A DNA stretch of 51,196 nt from Planctomycetia bacterium (GTDB lineage Bacteria > Planctomycetota > Planctomycetia > Pirellulales > Thermoguttaceae): positions 1 to 51,196 of the forward strand of contig JAUNBK010000012.1 in assembly GCA_030527105.1 (NCBI GenBank), given 5' to 3'. This document shows positions 34,057 to 42,779 of this stretch, in pieces; the first letter of the stretch is position 1; each line of letters opens with the position of its first letter. The translations under genes and the position numbers were made by a program. The notes under the pieces were generated by a model. That model saw only the letters and a list, made by a program, of their open reading frames with translations, ran no database searches and was not told the origin of the DNA.

Positions 34057-35070
34057 TTACGGAAGGACGACCGCTTGCCCATCCGCTTTTCGCCCGAGAT
34101 ATTTGTGCGTCTCGAGGTCGATGCTGTAGGAGATGCGCTGCACGGAGCCGTCGCACATCGCCATTCCGAAGGATCCGGCGTGCGCGGAACCGAACATATT
34201 GTCGTAGTTCGCGCCCGCTCGATCTTGGAGGGGCAAAATGTGGCAGCACCGATATCCGTCGTCGTCCGCGCCGTTCCACTGGGTCAAATCGTCGCCATCT
34301 CCCGTTCCGTCCAAATATCGATTGGAGTCCAAATATTTTTCGCCACAGAGATACGTATTGCTGGATCCGTCGCGAATTTCACCCTCTTTCGTCATACTTT
34401 TTTGAAAAATGACGCCATATTTCTTGCTGGCAGAGGAATCCGCTGCCGTTTTGATTCCGTCCGCCACCGTCGAGGGGGAGTTGCCGAAAGCGCCGTACCC
34501 GTCGGCCGTGTTGGCGGCGTAGTCCGGCTTGCCGCAACTCTCGTTCTTCGTGCTATTATTCAACGTCGCGCCCGTATATGGATGCAAAACGGCAGGTCGT
34601 CTCGAGGGACAACAAAAGACGGGGACACTCGTCTCAGCGCGGGTTTTCGCACCCTCGCGCTGGTCGCTGTCCGTTTCCTCCACGCCGTTGCCTCCCAGCT
34701 GCCAGAGAGCCGTTTGCTCGAGGAAGGGAAGGAGTGAGTACGTCCATCCGCCGGGCTGCTTGTCCCCCAGCCCGAGATCCGCGTCGCCAGTCCACCACGC
34801 CCCCCAGCCGCCTGAGGGGTAGTGCTTCAACTGAGCTTCGATGTTTTTCGCCGCCAGAGCTTGTTGCTTGAGATTATTGTTGCACTGCATGACGCGCGCC
34901 GCCTCACGTGCCTGTTGAACGGCAGGGAGCAAAAGCCCGACGAGCATCCCAATTATCGCGATAACGACCAACAGCTCGACCAGCGTGAAACCACGCGCCA
35001 CACGAAACTTCGTGAATCGCAGCGCGCCGCACCTGCAACGATCGGTTGTTAAAATTCCACTCGAAATCAT
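34057..35070 (-). CDS. DUF1559 domain-containing prepilin-like protein
   Basis: The start at 35070 has AAAGGGGTG before it; longer frames upstream overlap the PEP-CTERM gene and are not natural sequence. The 337-residue protein has a longer basic leader (about 24 residues) before the prepilin-like signal ARGFTLVELLVVIAIIGMLV and QQAREAARVMQCNNNLKQ. Domain marks include HYPSGGWGAWWTGDADLG, LLPFLEQTALWQ, FCCPSRRPAV, PDYAANTADG, IRDGSSNTYLCGEKYL and FGSAHAGSFGMAMCDGSVQRISYSID. Third paralogue in the window. It lies 24 nt after the PEP-CTERM protein gene on the same strand, so the two surface proteins are probably co-transcribed. Confidence 0.94.
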   Translation of the reverse strand: MISSGILTTDRCRCGALRFTKFRVARGFTLVELLVVIAIIGMLVGLLLPAVQQAREAARVMQCNNNLKQQALAAKNIEAQLKHYPSGGWGAWWTGDADLGLGDKQPGGWTYSLLPFLEQTALWQLGGNGVEETDSDQREGAKTRAETSVPVFCCPSRRPAVLHPYTGATLNNSTKNESCGKPDYAANTADGYGAFGNSPSTVADGIKTAADSSASKKYGVIFQKSMTKEGEIRDGSSNTYLCGEKYLDSNRYLDGTGDGDDLTQWNGADDDGYRCCHILPLQDRAGANYDNMFGSAHAGSFGMAMCDGSVQRISYSIDLETHKYLGRKADGQAVVLP

Positions 35071-35093
35071 TTGCACCCCTTTCTTTTTTCCTC

Positions 35094-36950
35094 TTACATG
35101 GTTCTTTTTCTCATTCGGCAGACGCCACAAGCACCCACCACCGCTAAAAACAAGAGCGCCCACGAGGACGGCTCCGGCACGGTCTCCGCAGAAACTCCCG
35201 CAAGCGTAACGGCGGCACCATAAATCGCGTTGTAGTCCGAAAAATCCCACAAAAGATAGCGCTCGTCAAACCCGTCCAAACCAAGCGACGAAATCATCAC
35301 GGTGTCGTCCGAGTACTCACTCGCTTCTATCCAATTATTTTCGTTCAGCCAATCGATAAACAGTCCCAAATCGTCCACGCCCTCCAACTCGAAAAGAAGG
35401 GGAGTGCTTCCAAAGGCATCGATCTGGAGAATGCCCGACTCGCCGCCGCTTGCAAATTCCACACCACCGGCAGAAACGCGACCATTTGCCACGTCCGGAA
35501 CCACGCTGAGCGTAAGCGTGTTGCTCGCCCAAGACGTCGTGAGAAGCGGCGTGTTGTTCGTGATTGTTGGTTCCGCTCCTGCGCCAATTTTGAGCACATC
35601 AATCGTTTCGTCCAAACCAAGAGTCCAGCATCCCAAACCATGGTCGAGATTGAGCGTGATTGCCCCGTTTTGCGTGAGTGTGCCTGCCACGTCGATTGTT
35701 CCCGCGCCATCGAGTCCTGGCATGATATTGAGCGAAGAGAGCGAGTTGATCGAAAAATCTCCTTGCGCAGCGATCGTGCCGCCGAGGAATTGGAAGCTGC
35801 CCGTTCCTCTTGTGGTGGCGTTAAAGTCGCGCCCAACCATAATGTGTCCTTGGGCATTGATCGTCCCGCCGTACATGTTGAAGGAGGCAGTCCCACCCTC
35901 GTCACCAACCGACAGCCCGGCTGAGCCAGCAAGAACATTAATGGTCGCGCCATCGTACAAGTTGTACTCAGCCGTGCGTTTGTGCCCGATGAACAAATTG
36001 CCGCTCGAAACCGTGCCGCCGTATTGATGATAAACGCTGAAATTGTTATCCGCGCCCTTGTTTGCGACGCAAAAATAATTACTCGCAGTGATATCTCCAC
36101 CGTATTGATAAACCGTCGCGGAACTGCCGAAGCCCGCGTTGAAGGTGGTCGCCTCGATGGTACCGTTGGTGAAGACGAAATATCCCGAGCTATTCATTCC
36201 TTTCGCGATGGAGAATTCTCCTCCCGAGTGATTAAACGTTCCGCCAGTTTGGGTGAACGAGCCGTTTCCGCCCCCGGCAGTTGTTTCGCTGGCAGCGTAG
36301 CCGATGATGAAGGCACCCGTGTTCGCGAAAGTGCCATCCGTCATCACGACGGCACCCTTGGAAGTGGTCTCACTCGAAGAGATGGTGACGCCTTTTACGC
36401 TCATCTCCCCGCTGGAAAGATACACGTATCCATCCCCAGCCGCGCCAGTGCCGACGTTCAGTGAGCCATTGATGGAGACCGTCCCGCTGTCGACATTGAG
36501 CGTTCCCACGCTGCCGCGCCCTACGGTGAGAGGGCGATTTGCGACTCCCATGGTGAAAGTTGCGTTACTCGAGACGTTGAGCGACGCGCCGTCTTGGATA
36601 TAAGAGTCAGCCAAAAATCTCCCCCCAAGCTCCGCGATGGAGAGAGATTGCGTGACATAAATCGAGTTGCCCCCGCGAATCATGAGACCCGTGTAACTCC
36701 AAGGCTCTCCGCTCCCGAGAAGGTAGGAGTTATCGGTCCCGGTCGTGGCATATTTCCATTCGACACTTTCAGAGCAAGTCCACGGAACTGGACTCCCCCA
36801 ACAAGTAGAACTGTCGAACACCGGACTGTTGCCCGAGTTGCTCACCCCCTGCCAAGAGAAGTCGGGGGAATCGGGAACCAAAATTTGCGGCGTTGTCTCC
36901 TCGGGGGGCGTCAACCGCCATTTTTCTGCGCTAACAGGAAGCGCGAACAC
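35094..36950 (-). CDS. PEP-CTERM surface protein with repeated pectin-lyase/autotransporter-like beta-helix, possibly phase-variable
   Basis: The annotated frame opens at GTG 36950 (618 residues) and lacks an N-terminal signal. It is Gly/Thr/Ser-rich with repeats such as GSVGTLNVDSGTVSING, GSFTQTGGTFNHSGGEF and TASFNMYGGTINAQG, typical of right-handed beta-helix surface proteins, and ends with VPEPSSWALLFLAVVGACG + CRMRKR, a PEP-CTERM anchor. Upstream, ATG 37012 has a strong AGGAG and encodes a basic start (MSLNFCSKR). It runs into an (AT)12 tract and is out of frame with the body. With 11 AT units the two join into a classic signal peptide ending ICVFALPVSA. This suggests an OFF state, or an assembly error in the repeat. 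A strong promoter lies at 37157-37184. Confidence 0.8.
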   Translation of the reverse strand: MFALPVSAEKWRLTPPEETTPQILVPDSPDFSWQGVSNSGNSPVFDSSTCWGSPVPWTCSESVEWKYATTGTDNSYLLGSGEPWSYTGLMIRGGNSIYVTQSLSIAELGGRFLADSYIQDGASLNVSSNATFTMGVANRPLTVGRGSVGTLNVDSGTVSINGSLNVGTGAAGDGYVYLSSGEMSVKGVTISSSETTSKGAVVMTDGTFANTGAFIIGYAASETTAGGGNGSFTQTGGTFNHSGGEFSIAKGMNSSGYFVFTNGTIEATTFNAGFGSSATVYQYGGDITASNYFCVANKGADNNFSVYHQYGGTVSSGNLFIGHKRTAEYNLYDGATINVLAGSAGLSVGDEGGTASFNMYGGTINAQGHIMVGRDFNATTRGTGSFQFLGGTIAAQGDFSINSLSSLNIMPGLDGAGTIDVAGTLTQNGAITLNLDHGLGCWTLGLDETIDVLKIGAGAEPTITNNTPLLTTSWASNTLTLSVVPDVANGRVSAGGVEFASGGESGILQIDAFGSTPLLFELEGVDDLGLFIDWLNENNWIEASEYSDDTVMISSLGLDGFDERYLLWDFSDYNAIYGAAVTLAGVSAETVPEPSSWALLFLAVVGACGVCRMRKRTM

Positions 36951-36957
36951 ACAAATG

Positions 36958-36981
36958 ATATATATATATATATATATATAT
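36958..36981. repeat. (AT)12 dinucleotide repeat in the signal-peptide region
   Basis: Twelve AT units. In the minus-strand gene they encode the hydrophobic core of the signal peptide as alternating Ile-Tyr. Copy-number change by one unit shifts the frame between ATG 37012 and the 618-residue body. Confidence 0.95.
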
Positions 36982-37156
36982 CAAGTCTTTTTGAACAAAA
37001 ATTCAAGCTCATGGTATTCTCTCCTCATGTGAGTAATTTCGGCGGCTTTTGATCGCGGCGCGCCGTACTTTTAATGTTGCTTTGATTCTACTCGTGCGCG
37101 GCAGCAGAGAGCAATTTGCAGACGACTTCACGATCCTTACACTACCGTACTCCGTC

Positions 37157-37184
37157 ATTATAAACCAAGTCAGACCAATGTCAA
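37157..37184 (-). promoter_or_regulatory. Consensus promoter of the PEP-CTERM gene
   Basis: On the minus strand TTGACA (37179-37184), 16 nt, TATAAT (37157-37162). Transcription would begin near 37150, leaving a 5' leader of about 140 nt before ATG 37012, which supports that codon as the true start. Confidence 0.8.
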
Positions 37185-37298
37185 GTAGAAAAATCAAAAA
37201 AAGTGAAAAACCCCAAAAAAAGTGAAAAAACTTGCCTCGGCACAATATTTCAGGTCACTTTCGGGGAACAATAGGTGAGCTTTCAAATTTTGGTGGTT

Positions 37299-37403
37299 AT
37301 ACCCATCGCGGCTTAAAATTCCGTATTGCTCGATGCTTTGTGAGCCGTGGTGCGTAGCTCCGACGTGGGACGGAACGGGAAATTTCAACGCGAAGTATTA
37401 TAT
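37299..37403 (-). repeat. Dispersed ~105-nt palindromic intergenic repeat, copy 5
   Basis: Inverted, more diverged copy: GGCTTAAAATTCCGTATTGC at the left, GGAACGGGAAATTTCAACGC at the right, core TGAGCCGTGGTGCGTAGCTC. A partial second copy in the other orientation follows at about 37471-37508 (ACAAAACGGAAATTCAAATG). Confidence 0.75.
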
Positions 37404-37504
37404 ACCCGATGCCCTGTAAAATTCCGCTTCACCGGCATTTTTGCTTCGCTGAAAATACCTGCATCAGAACCGCACAAAACGGAAATTCAAATGAGAACGA
37501 GTAT

Positions 37505-37549
37505 AAAATAGGTAAAAAAGGATTTTTTGACCCACCCGAGCCGAGAACG
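37505..37549 (+). repeat. Second repeat family, copy A
   Basis: AAAATAGGTAAAAAAGGAT followed 14 nt later by CCGAGCCGAGAACG. It is shared with 43798-43845. Both copies lie next to a member of the 105-nt repeat family. Confidence 0.7.
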
Positions 37550-37587
37550 GAGCGTAGCGTAGTTCCGTTTGTCTTTTTGAGACGGCA

Positions 37588-38604
37588 CTAGCGCTCCTCG
37601 ACCTTCGGCTCGCTCGGAACATCCGGTTTTTGGAGGAGAATCTGAATCTGAAGCGTTTCTTTCCCGCGCTGCACGGAAAGCTCCAGTCGATCCCCCTCAT
37701 GCGCACGCGCTAGGACGGCTTGCAAATCCTCTCCTCGCGAAAGCGCCACGCCGTTGGCGGAGAGAATCCGATCTTGAGTCCGAAGCCCCGATTGCTCGGC
37801 AAGAGATTTCTCCTGAACCCGAAATATCTTCGTCCCTGCAAGCGCAGGATTGGGATTGTCAAAAACGATGCCCAACGCGGGCGCTCGCCGAAAGGATCGG
37901 GTCTTCCACTCGTCGAGTTGTGCATAAATGTCCTGAATCGGAATGGCGAAACCGACGCCGGAGTCGTAAATTTCGCTTCCCGCCAACGCTCCGTGCGCCA
38001 CAGGGCTGAGCGGCGTAATGATGGCAAGCGCCTCGGCGTCGAGATTGACGAGAGGTCCTCCATAATTGTCCGGCGAAACGAACGCGTCCGTCTGAATCGC
38101 AAGCGAGTGGATACGACGAACGGCACTTACGATACCACTCGTGACGCTCAAATTCTGCGGATGAAGGACTCTTCCAAACGCCAAAACGGTCGATCCGGGG
38201 CGGGATTTCTCCTTCGGCGCGATAGGAAGCGTTTGAAACGTCTTTCCCTCGGGCGGCTCCACCTTGAGCAACGCAAGATTCCGCGCCTCATCGACCGCAA
38301 CGTATCGAGCGAGCAGTCGCGTTCCATCGAACGTCGTGACCAAAATCGCGTCCGGACTGTGAGCGAAAGCGGCTTGCGACGCGACGAGAAACCCGTCGTG
38401 CGTCAGAAAAACTCCCGTGCTGATTTGTATGGCAGGGACGCCCTCCACCATCTCCAAGCCGCCAGACGTTTCAATCCTAACGAGAGCAGGAGCCACACTG
38501 TCGCGCAGGTCGCGCACGGACTCCGGCTGCGCCGCAGCAAATGCCGTCGCGAGAAACGAAAAAAGAACGCTCGTCGCGAGTCGCAAGGATAATGTACGCT
38601 TCAT
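37588..38604 (-). CDS. HtrA-like trypsin-fold protein with PDZ domain and lost catalytic triad
   Basis: The 338-residue protein has a signal peptide (ATSVLFSFLATAFAAAQ), a chymotrypsin-like domain (residues about 30-230) and one PDZ domain (about 240-330, ALGIVFDNPNPALAG... AEQSGLRTQDRILSANGVAL). Compared with HtrA/DegP, every catalytic residue is changed: the His position in GFLVASQAAF is A78, the Asp position in ARNLALLKV is N109, and the Ser position in DNYGGPLVN is Y181. The scaffold remains well kept, so it is probably a periplasmic binding or sensing pseudoprotease rather than an enzyme. It overlaps the PIN/TRAM gene by 4 nt (ATGA), so the two are translationally coupled. Confidence 0.88.
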   Translation of the reverse strand: MKRTLSLRLATSVLFSFLATAFAAAQPESVRDLRDSVAPALVRIETSGGLEMVEGVPAIQISTGVFLTHDGFLVASQAAFAHSPDAILVTTFDGTRLLARYVAVDEARNLALLKVEPPEGKTFQTLPIAPKEKSRPGSTVLAFGRVLHPQNLSVTSGIVSAVRRIHSLAIQTDAFVSPDNYGGPLVNLDAEALAIITPLSPVAHGALAGSEIYDSGVGFAIPIQDIYAQLDEWKTRSFRRAPALGIVFDNPNPALAGTKIFRVQEKSLAEQSGLRTQDRILSANGVALSRGEDLQAVLARAHEGDRLELSVQRGKETLQIQILLQKPDVPSEPKVEER

Positions 38605-39641
38605 GATTTATTCTCCGAGTTGATATATTTTCCAAAGATCATACGACCGGCACTCGTCTGAAGGACGCTCGTCACGGTAATTTGGACGCGCTTTCCGATG
38701 TGCGGCTTCCCCCCATCGACCACAACCATGGCGCCGTCGGGGAGGTATCCCACACCTTGCGAGGCTTCCTCCCCAGCTTTGATGATCTGGATATCAATCT
38801 GCTCCCCCGCCACAAAAACGGGCTTGAGCGCGTTGGCAAGCTCATTAATGCTTAAAACGGAGACGTCATTGAGCCTTGCGATTTTGTTGAGATTAAAATC
38901 GTTCGTGGCGAGCTTTGCGCCATGTTTTTTCGCCAAAAGCACCAACTTCATCTCCTCCGTCTGGTCGCGAAAGTCGGGAAGGTCGTTATTGTCGAGACGC
39001 AGTTCAATGTCTGGACAAGCGCGGAGTTGGTTGAGGATATCGAGTCCCCGTTGCCCACGAAGACGGTCGATTTTGTCTTGCGACTCTGCCATCCTTTTGA
39101 GATCGGAAATCACGAATTGGGGTATGATGAGCGGACTCTCAATGATATGCGTCTGCGCAATGTCCAAAATGCGCCCATCAATGACGACCGTCGCGTCGAG
39201 AACATACGGACGCAAGCCCTTGAGCTCCTTCGAAAATTCGACGTAAGGAATGATGAATCGAAAGTCGTTTTGCGTCTGAAGGAGCAGGCTGATCGAAATA
39301 TAGCACATAAACACCGTGAGAATCAAGTGTGAGATATTTTGCAGCCTTTCGAACGACTTGGGAGCAATCACGCTGTAGAACGGCGTCAGTCCAATATTCA
39401 CCATGTACGAGAGGAAAAAACCGACGATCAAACCAAAATAAACGGCAGAAATGATGTGGAGGCTCTTTTTTCGACACACGAGGTCGATTATGATAACGAC
39501 AATCGCGAGCGCCAATATCCCCGCGAGGGTGAGAAATGGTCCAAATTCCGAGGGTGCCATGAACTCGGAATGGATGAGGACGATTCCCAAACCACTGGTA
39601 ATCAGGATAAAACAAGCACGAAGGATAACGAGAGGAAGCAT
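38601..39641 (-). CDS. Membrane-anchored PIN/TRAM domain protein (YacL-like)
   Basis: The 346-residue protein has four N-terminal membrane helices (residues 1-120, such as LVILRACFILITSGLGIVLI and FLTLAGILALAIVVIIIDLV), then a PIN domain with acidic residues in VLDATVVIDGRILDIA, QFVISDLKRMAESQD and AKLATNDFNLNKIA, and a C-terminal TRAM domain (GEEASQGVGYLPDGAMVVVDGG). This is the architecture of Bacillus YacL and relatives, widely present in bacteria. The PIN fold is an RNase; the membrane helices place it at the inner face of the cytoplasmic membrane. The target RNA is unknown. It is the first gene of a two-gene operon with the HtrA-like gene. Confidence 0.92.
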   Translation of the reverse strand: MLPLVILRACFILITSGLGIVLIHSEFMAPSEFGPFLTLAGILALAIVVIIIDLVCRKKSLHIISAVYFGLIVGFFLSYMVNIGLTPFYSVIAPKSFERLQNISHLILTVFMCYISISLLLQTQNDFRFIIPYVEFSKELKGLRPYVLDATVVIDGRILDIAQTHIIESPLIIPQFVISDLKRMAESQDKIDRLRGQRGLDILNQLRACPDIELRLDNNDLPDFRDQTEEMKLVLLAKKHGAKLATNDFNLNKIARLNDVSVLSINELANALKPVFVAGEQIDIQIIKAGEEASQGVGYLPDGAMVVVDGGKPHIGKRVQITVTSVLQTSAGRMIFGKYINSENKS

Positions 39642-39838
39642 ATGTTTTCAAAAAAGGTCGCAAAAAAGTCGGCAAAATCGAGGGACTCGGCAAGCGGTGT
39701 TCCTCAAAGTTCTCTCTGGCTGATAAGCAATATCTGTAAGTGTATCACAAAAAGTCGATTGTGTAAAGGGATTCGAACAGAGAAATAATCTATATTTGGA
39801 AATTTTTTGGAAATTTTGCATTTTTTTAGGGCGACATC

Positions 39839-39867
39839 TTGACATAAGGACGATTTTATGGTATACT
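39839..39867 (+). promoter_or_regulatory. Promoter of the 76-aa protein gene
   Basis: TTGACA (39839-39844), 17 nt, TATACT (39862-39867): near-consensus. RNA would begin near 39874, leaving a 5' leader of about 190 nt that contains copy 6 of the dispersed repeat. Confidence 0.8.
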
Positions 39868-39962
39868 ACGGTACGTGTGTGATGAGATATAACATCGTCT
39901 GTGCCAACGACCTCCCACGGAAGGGGTTCCTCGATGGCTTTTTTCAGAGGAGTACTTATTTC

Positions 39963-40062
39963 GAGTACTTTTCGCTAAAGTTTTCGGTTTTTTCGCCGTT
40001 GGAGCTATGCACTACGGCTCCCAACTTCCCGAAAACCGAAATTTTAAAGGAGGATGAGTATA
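39963..40062 (+). repeat. Dispersed palindromic repeat, copy 6 (compensatory stem change)
   Basis: Stem sequence differs from other copies but still pairs: TTTTCGGTTTT at the left with GAAAACCGAAA at the right, in place of TTTCCCGTT and AACGGGAA. The core GGAGCTATGCACTACGGCTC retains GAGC/GCTC. The change on both sides keeps pairing, which argues for selection on structure. It lies in the transcribed leader of the next gene and supplies AAAGGAGG. Confidence 0.8.
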
Positions 40063-40066
40063 AAAT

Positions 40067-40297
40067 ATGAAAGCCGCAAATGTGAGAACTGTTTTTGATG
40101 CAATTTTGGAGTGCGGGCATGATGAAGATTTTGTCCCGCAAGTGACGCCCGATTTCAAACCGACGGATGCCCCCGCTGGCTCTTTGGCAAAGTTGAAGGT
40201 CTTGGCTGAACGCGTCCGCAACGGTTTTCCTCTTTGGCACGAAGATGATCGCGACGACTATAGCGGGCTTACCGGTTATCGTTCGGGCAACGAATAA
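40067..40297 (+). CDS. Small planctomycete protein of unknown function
   Basis: The 76-residue soluble acidic protein has a conserved-looking core GSLAKLKVLAERVRNGFPLWHEDDRDDYSGLTG, a sequence type I recall in small hypothetical proteins of planctomycetes. I do not know a function. It has its own strong promoter at 39839-39867, a long leader holding a structured repeat, and an intrinsic terminator right after it, so it is a well-defined single-gene unit. AAAGGAGG lies 13 nt before the ATG, longer than usual; an alternative ATG at 40054 leads to another frame. Confidence 0.8.
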   Translation: MKAANVRTVFDAILECGHDEDFVPQVTPDFKPTDAPAGSLAKLKVLAERVRNGFPLWHEDDRDDYSGLTGYRSGNE

Positions 40298-40322
40298 TCC
40301 TTTGATTGATCTTTTCTTTTGG

Positions 40323-40347
40323 GAGGCTCTTTAGCCTCTCTTTTTTT
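40323..40347 (+). terminator. Rho-independent terminator
   Basis: GAGGCT, loop CTTT, AGCCTC, then TCTTTTTTT. It ends the 76-aa protein gene. Confidence 0.85.
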
Positions 40348-40400
40348 GAAACTGCACAACTCTTCCGCTCTTCTGTGGTCTTTTATCGAACGCCAAAAAC

Positions 40401-40437
40401 AAAAAAAACGACGCGCCCCAGCAAGACCGGAGCGCGC
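40401..40437 (-). terminator. Rho-independent terminator of the EF-G-like gene
   Basis: On the minus strand CGCGCTCC, a 9-nt loop, GGGGCGCG (8-bp stem with one GU), then TCGTTTTTTTT. Confidence 0.8.
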
Positions 40438-40471
40438 CGAATCGTTAAACCGCAAAGGAGCAAGGAATGAT

Positions 40472-42568
40472 TTATTCCTCTTCCTCCTCCATCTTGTTCT
40501 TCGCAATGATTTCTTGAATGATGTTACCCGGGACAGCATCGTAACGATCGAATTCAATCGCATAGCTGCCTTGTCCACCAGTCATACTCGCAAGGACACG
40601 CGCGTACGTCGTGACTTCAGCCAGAGGAATCTCGGCTTTGATGGTCTGCATTCCGCCGCCAGCACTCTCCATTCCGATGGGACGCCCACGACGCGTCGAA
40701 AGGTCGCCCGAGATATCGCCCACTTTGTCGGTAGGAATCGTGATGTCGATCTTCACAATCGGCTCGAGCAAGGTGGGTTTCGCCTGTTGGAACACGTTTC
40801 GGAAGCACATGGAACCAGCGGTTTTGAACGCGGTTTCGTTGCTGTCCACGGGGTGATGCTTTCCAAAGTAGACTTCGCAACAAACGTCTTGGACACGGTA
40901 GCCCGCGATAACGCCGCGCGCCATTCGCTCCTTGAAGCCCTTTTCGATGGCAGGCATGAAGTTGCCTGGGATGGTGCCGCCGACGACCGTATCAACCCAA
41001 AGGAAGTTGAATTCCGGGTCGTGATGGAACTCCTTGAGGGAGGGGAAGCGATCCTTCGTGCAGAAATCCTCGGGATTGGTTCCGCCCGGGAAAGGATACA
41101 TGCGGATGTGGACTTCTCCAAATTGTCCACTTCCACCGGACTGTTTCTTGTGACGATAGGAGCCTTCGCTCTGCATCTGAATGGTCTCACGATAAGGAAT
41201 TTTCGGCTCCTTCGTGTCCACCTCGACTTTGTCACGTCGCTTGAGTCTCTCTCGCAAGATTTGAAGATGAAGCTCGCTCATCCCCGTGATGACCAATTCC
41301 TTGGTCTGCGCGTCCTGCTCACGAAGGAACGTGGAATCTTCCTCGGAGAGCTTCGTAAGAGCGCCAGAGAGTTTTCCTTCGTCGCCACGACTCTTCGGCG
41401 TCGCCGCCAAACTCACCATCGGCGTTGGGAAATGAATGGTCGGCATCGTGAAATTGCCAAGCGTCGTGCTGGTGTAGAGATCCTCAGCCTTCGCGATGGA
41501 GCAAATGTAGCCGGGACCCGCCTCGTCGAGCGGAACGTTCTGCGACGCCTGCATTTGGAACAATTGCGCGATTTTGACGCCTTTGCGACTTCCAACGACA
41601 GGGATCGTGTCGCCCGTTTTGAGCGAACCCTGATAGACACGGAAGTAGCTCAACTTCTGAACAAAGGGGTCGACGCGCGTCTTGAAGACCTGCGCAACGA
41701 GCGGGGCGGAAGGATCCGCAGAGAGGGTGATTTCCTGTCCATCCGCGTCGGTCGCAGTGCGAACAATGACGTTTGGCGCGAGAGCCGCCAAGGAGAAGGC
41801 GTCGAGCATATCCTCAAGCCCTTGTTCCGCCTTGCCACTCACGCAAAGGATCGGAATGACCGTCCCGGACGCAACGGCTTTGGGGAGGAGCGCTGCCAAG
41901 TCAGCCTCGGCAGGAATTTCTCCCTCAAGGAATTTCTCCATCCACTCGTCGTCCGCCATCACGACCTGCTCGATGAATTCGTCGCGCGCAGCTTGAACGT
42001 CGACCAACGCACCAGCGGTGTCCTTCTCATGATCAAAAACGCTTACAACGCCCTTGAATCCAGAACCCACGCCGATTGGCACGTTCATGAGAAGACACTC
42101 GGATCCGAAGACGTCTCGAATTTGTTCGATGATGGCTTCGAAATCAATGTTGTCACCGTCCATCTTGTTGATGACGATGAAACGACCCAACCCGAGATCT
42201 TTCGCGACGTGGAAGACTCGCCGGGTATTGACCTCGATACCGCTTTGGGCATTGACGACGATTGCCGCATTGTCAACACCGTTGAGCGCGCCGACAGTCT
42301 GACCGATGAAATCGGGATAGCCGGGCGTGTCAATTAAATTAAAAAGTTTTCCCTTGTAGTCGAAATGAGTGATTTTCGACTCAATGGTGTATTTGTGCGC
42401 TTTTTCCTCATCCTCAAAGTCGCAGTAGCTAGAGCCAGCATCCACATTTCCGATATGGTTGATAACTCCGACGCGGTGGAGTATCTTATCTACCATTGTG
42501 GTTTTCCCTGCACTACAATGCCCACAAAGTACGATGTTTCGGATACTGTCGACTTGATACTTCGCCAT
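40472..42568 (-). CDS. Elongation factor G-like translational GTPase
   Basis: At 698 residues it has full EF-G length and five-domain layout. G1 is GHCSAGKTTMVDKIL, G3 LIDTPGYPDF, G4 VINKMDGDN, and domain IV includes GSYRHKKQSGGSGQFGEV; domain V ends ...ASMTGGQGSYAIEFDRYDAVPG. The switch I region, KAHKYTIESKI, lacks the RGITI sequence of canonical EF-G, a feature of the EF-G2 class that often coexists with a standard EF-G. It would catalyse ribosome translocation or a specialised variant step. AAGGGG lies before the ATG. It is monocistronic and followed by its own terminator. Confidence 0.93.
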   Translation of the reverse strand: MAKYQVDSIRNIVLCGHCSAGKTTMVDKILHRVGVINHIGNVDAGSSYCDFEDEEKAHKYTIESKITHFDYKGKLFNLIDTPGYPDFIGQTVGALNGVDNAAIVVNAQSGIEVNTRRVFHVAKDLGLGRFIVINKMDGDNIDFEAIIEQIRDVFGSECLLMNVPIGVGSGFKGVVSVFDHEKDTAGALVDVQAARDEFIEQVVMADDEWMEKFLEGEIPAEADLAALLPKAVASGTVIPILCVSGKAEQGLEDMLDAFSLAALAPNVIVRTATDADGQEITLSADPSAPLVAQVFKTRVDPFVQKLSYFRVYQGSLKTGDTIPVVGSRKGVKIAQLFQMQASQNVPLDEAGPGYICSIAKAEDLYTSTTLGNFTMPTIHFPTPMVSLAATPKSRGDEGKLSGALTKLSEEDSTFLREQDAQTKELVITGMSELHLQILRERLKRRDKVEVDTKEPKIPYRETIQMQSEGSYRHKKQSGGSGQFGEVHIRMYPFPGGTNPEDFCTKDRFPSLKEFHHDPEFNFLWVDTVVGGTIPGNFMPAIEKGFKERMARGVIAGYRVQDVCCEVYFGKHHPVDSNETAFKTAGSMCFRNVFQQAKPTLLEPIVKIDITIPTDKVGDISGDLSTRRGRPIGMESAGGGMQTIKAEIPLAEVTTYARVLASMTGGQGSYAIEFDRYDAVPGNIIQEIIAKNKMEEEEE

Positions 42569-42779
42569 GAATTCGCCCCTTCAAACTGATTTCCGGTGTG
42601 ACAAAATGAACAATAAATTCGTCCTATAATTTTCTATAGAATCTCAAGACATACATTTTATCAAAAAAGAAAAACGTGAAAAGGGGGAGATGGGGGTTAT
42701 TGTCGAAAAAAAGCAAAAAAAAGGAGGCGACTCGCGAAGAATCACCCCCTCAATCTCTCAAGCCGGGCTTGATTTAACT

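Noticed and set aside
32729..34279. Minus-strand open frame of 516 aa
   Set aside because: Antisense to the GH10 xylanase, whose catalytic motifs are clear.
40319..42337. Plus-strand open frame of 672 aa
   Set aside because: It is the antisense shadow of the EF-G-like gene; composition is Arg/His-rich with no family motifs.
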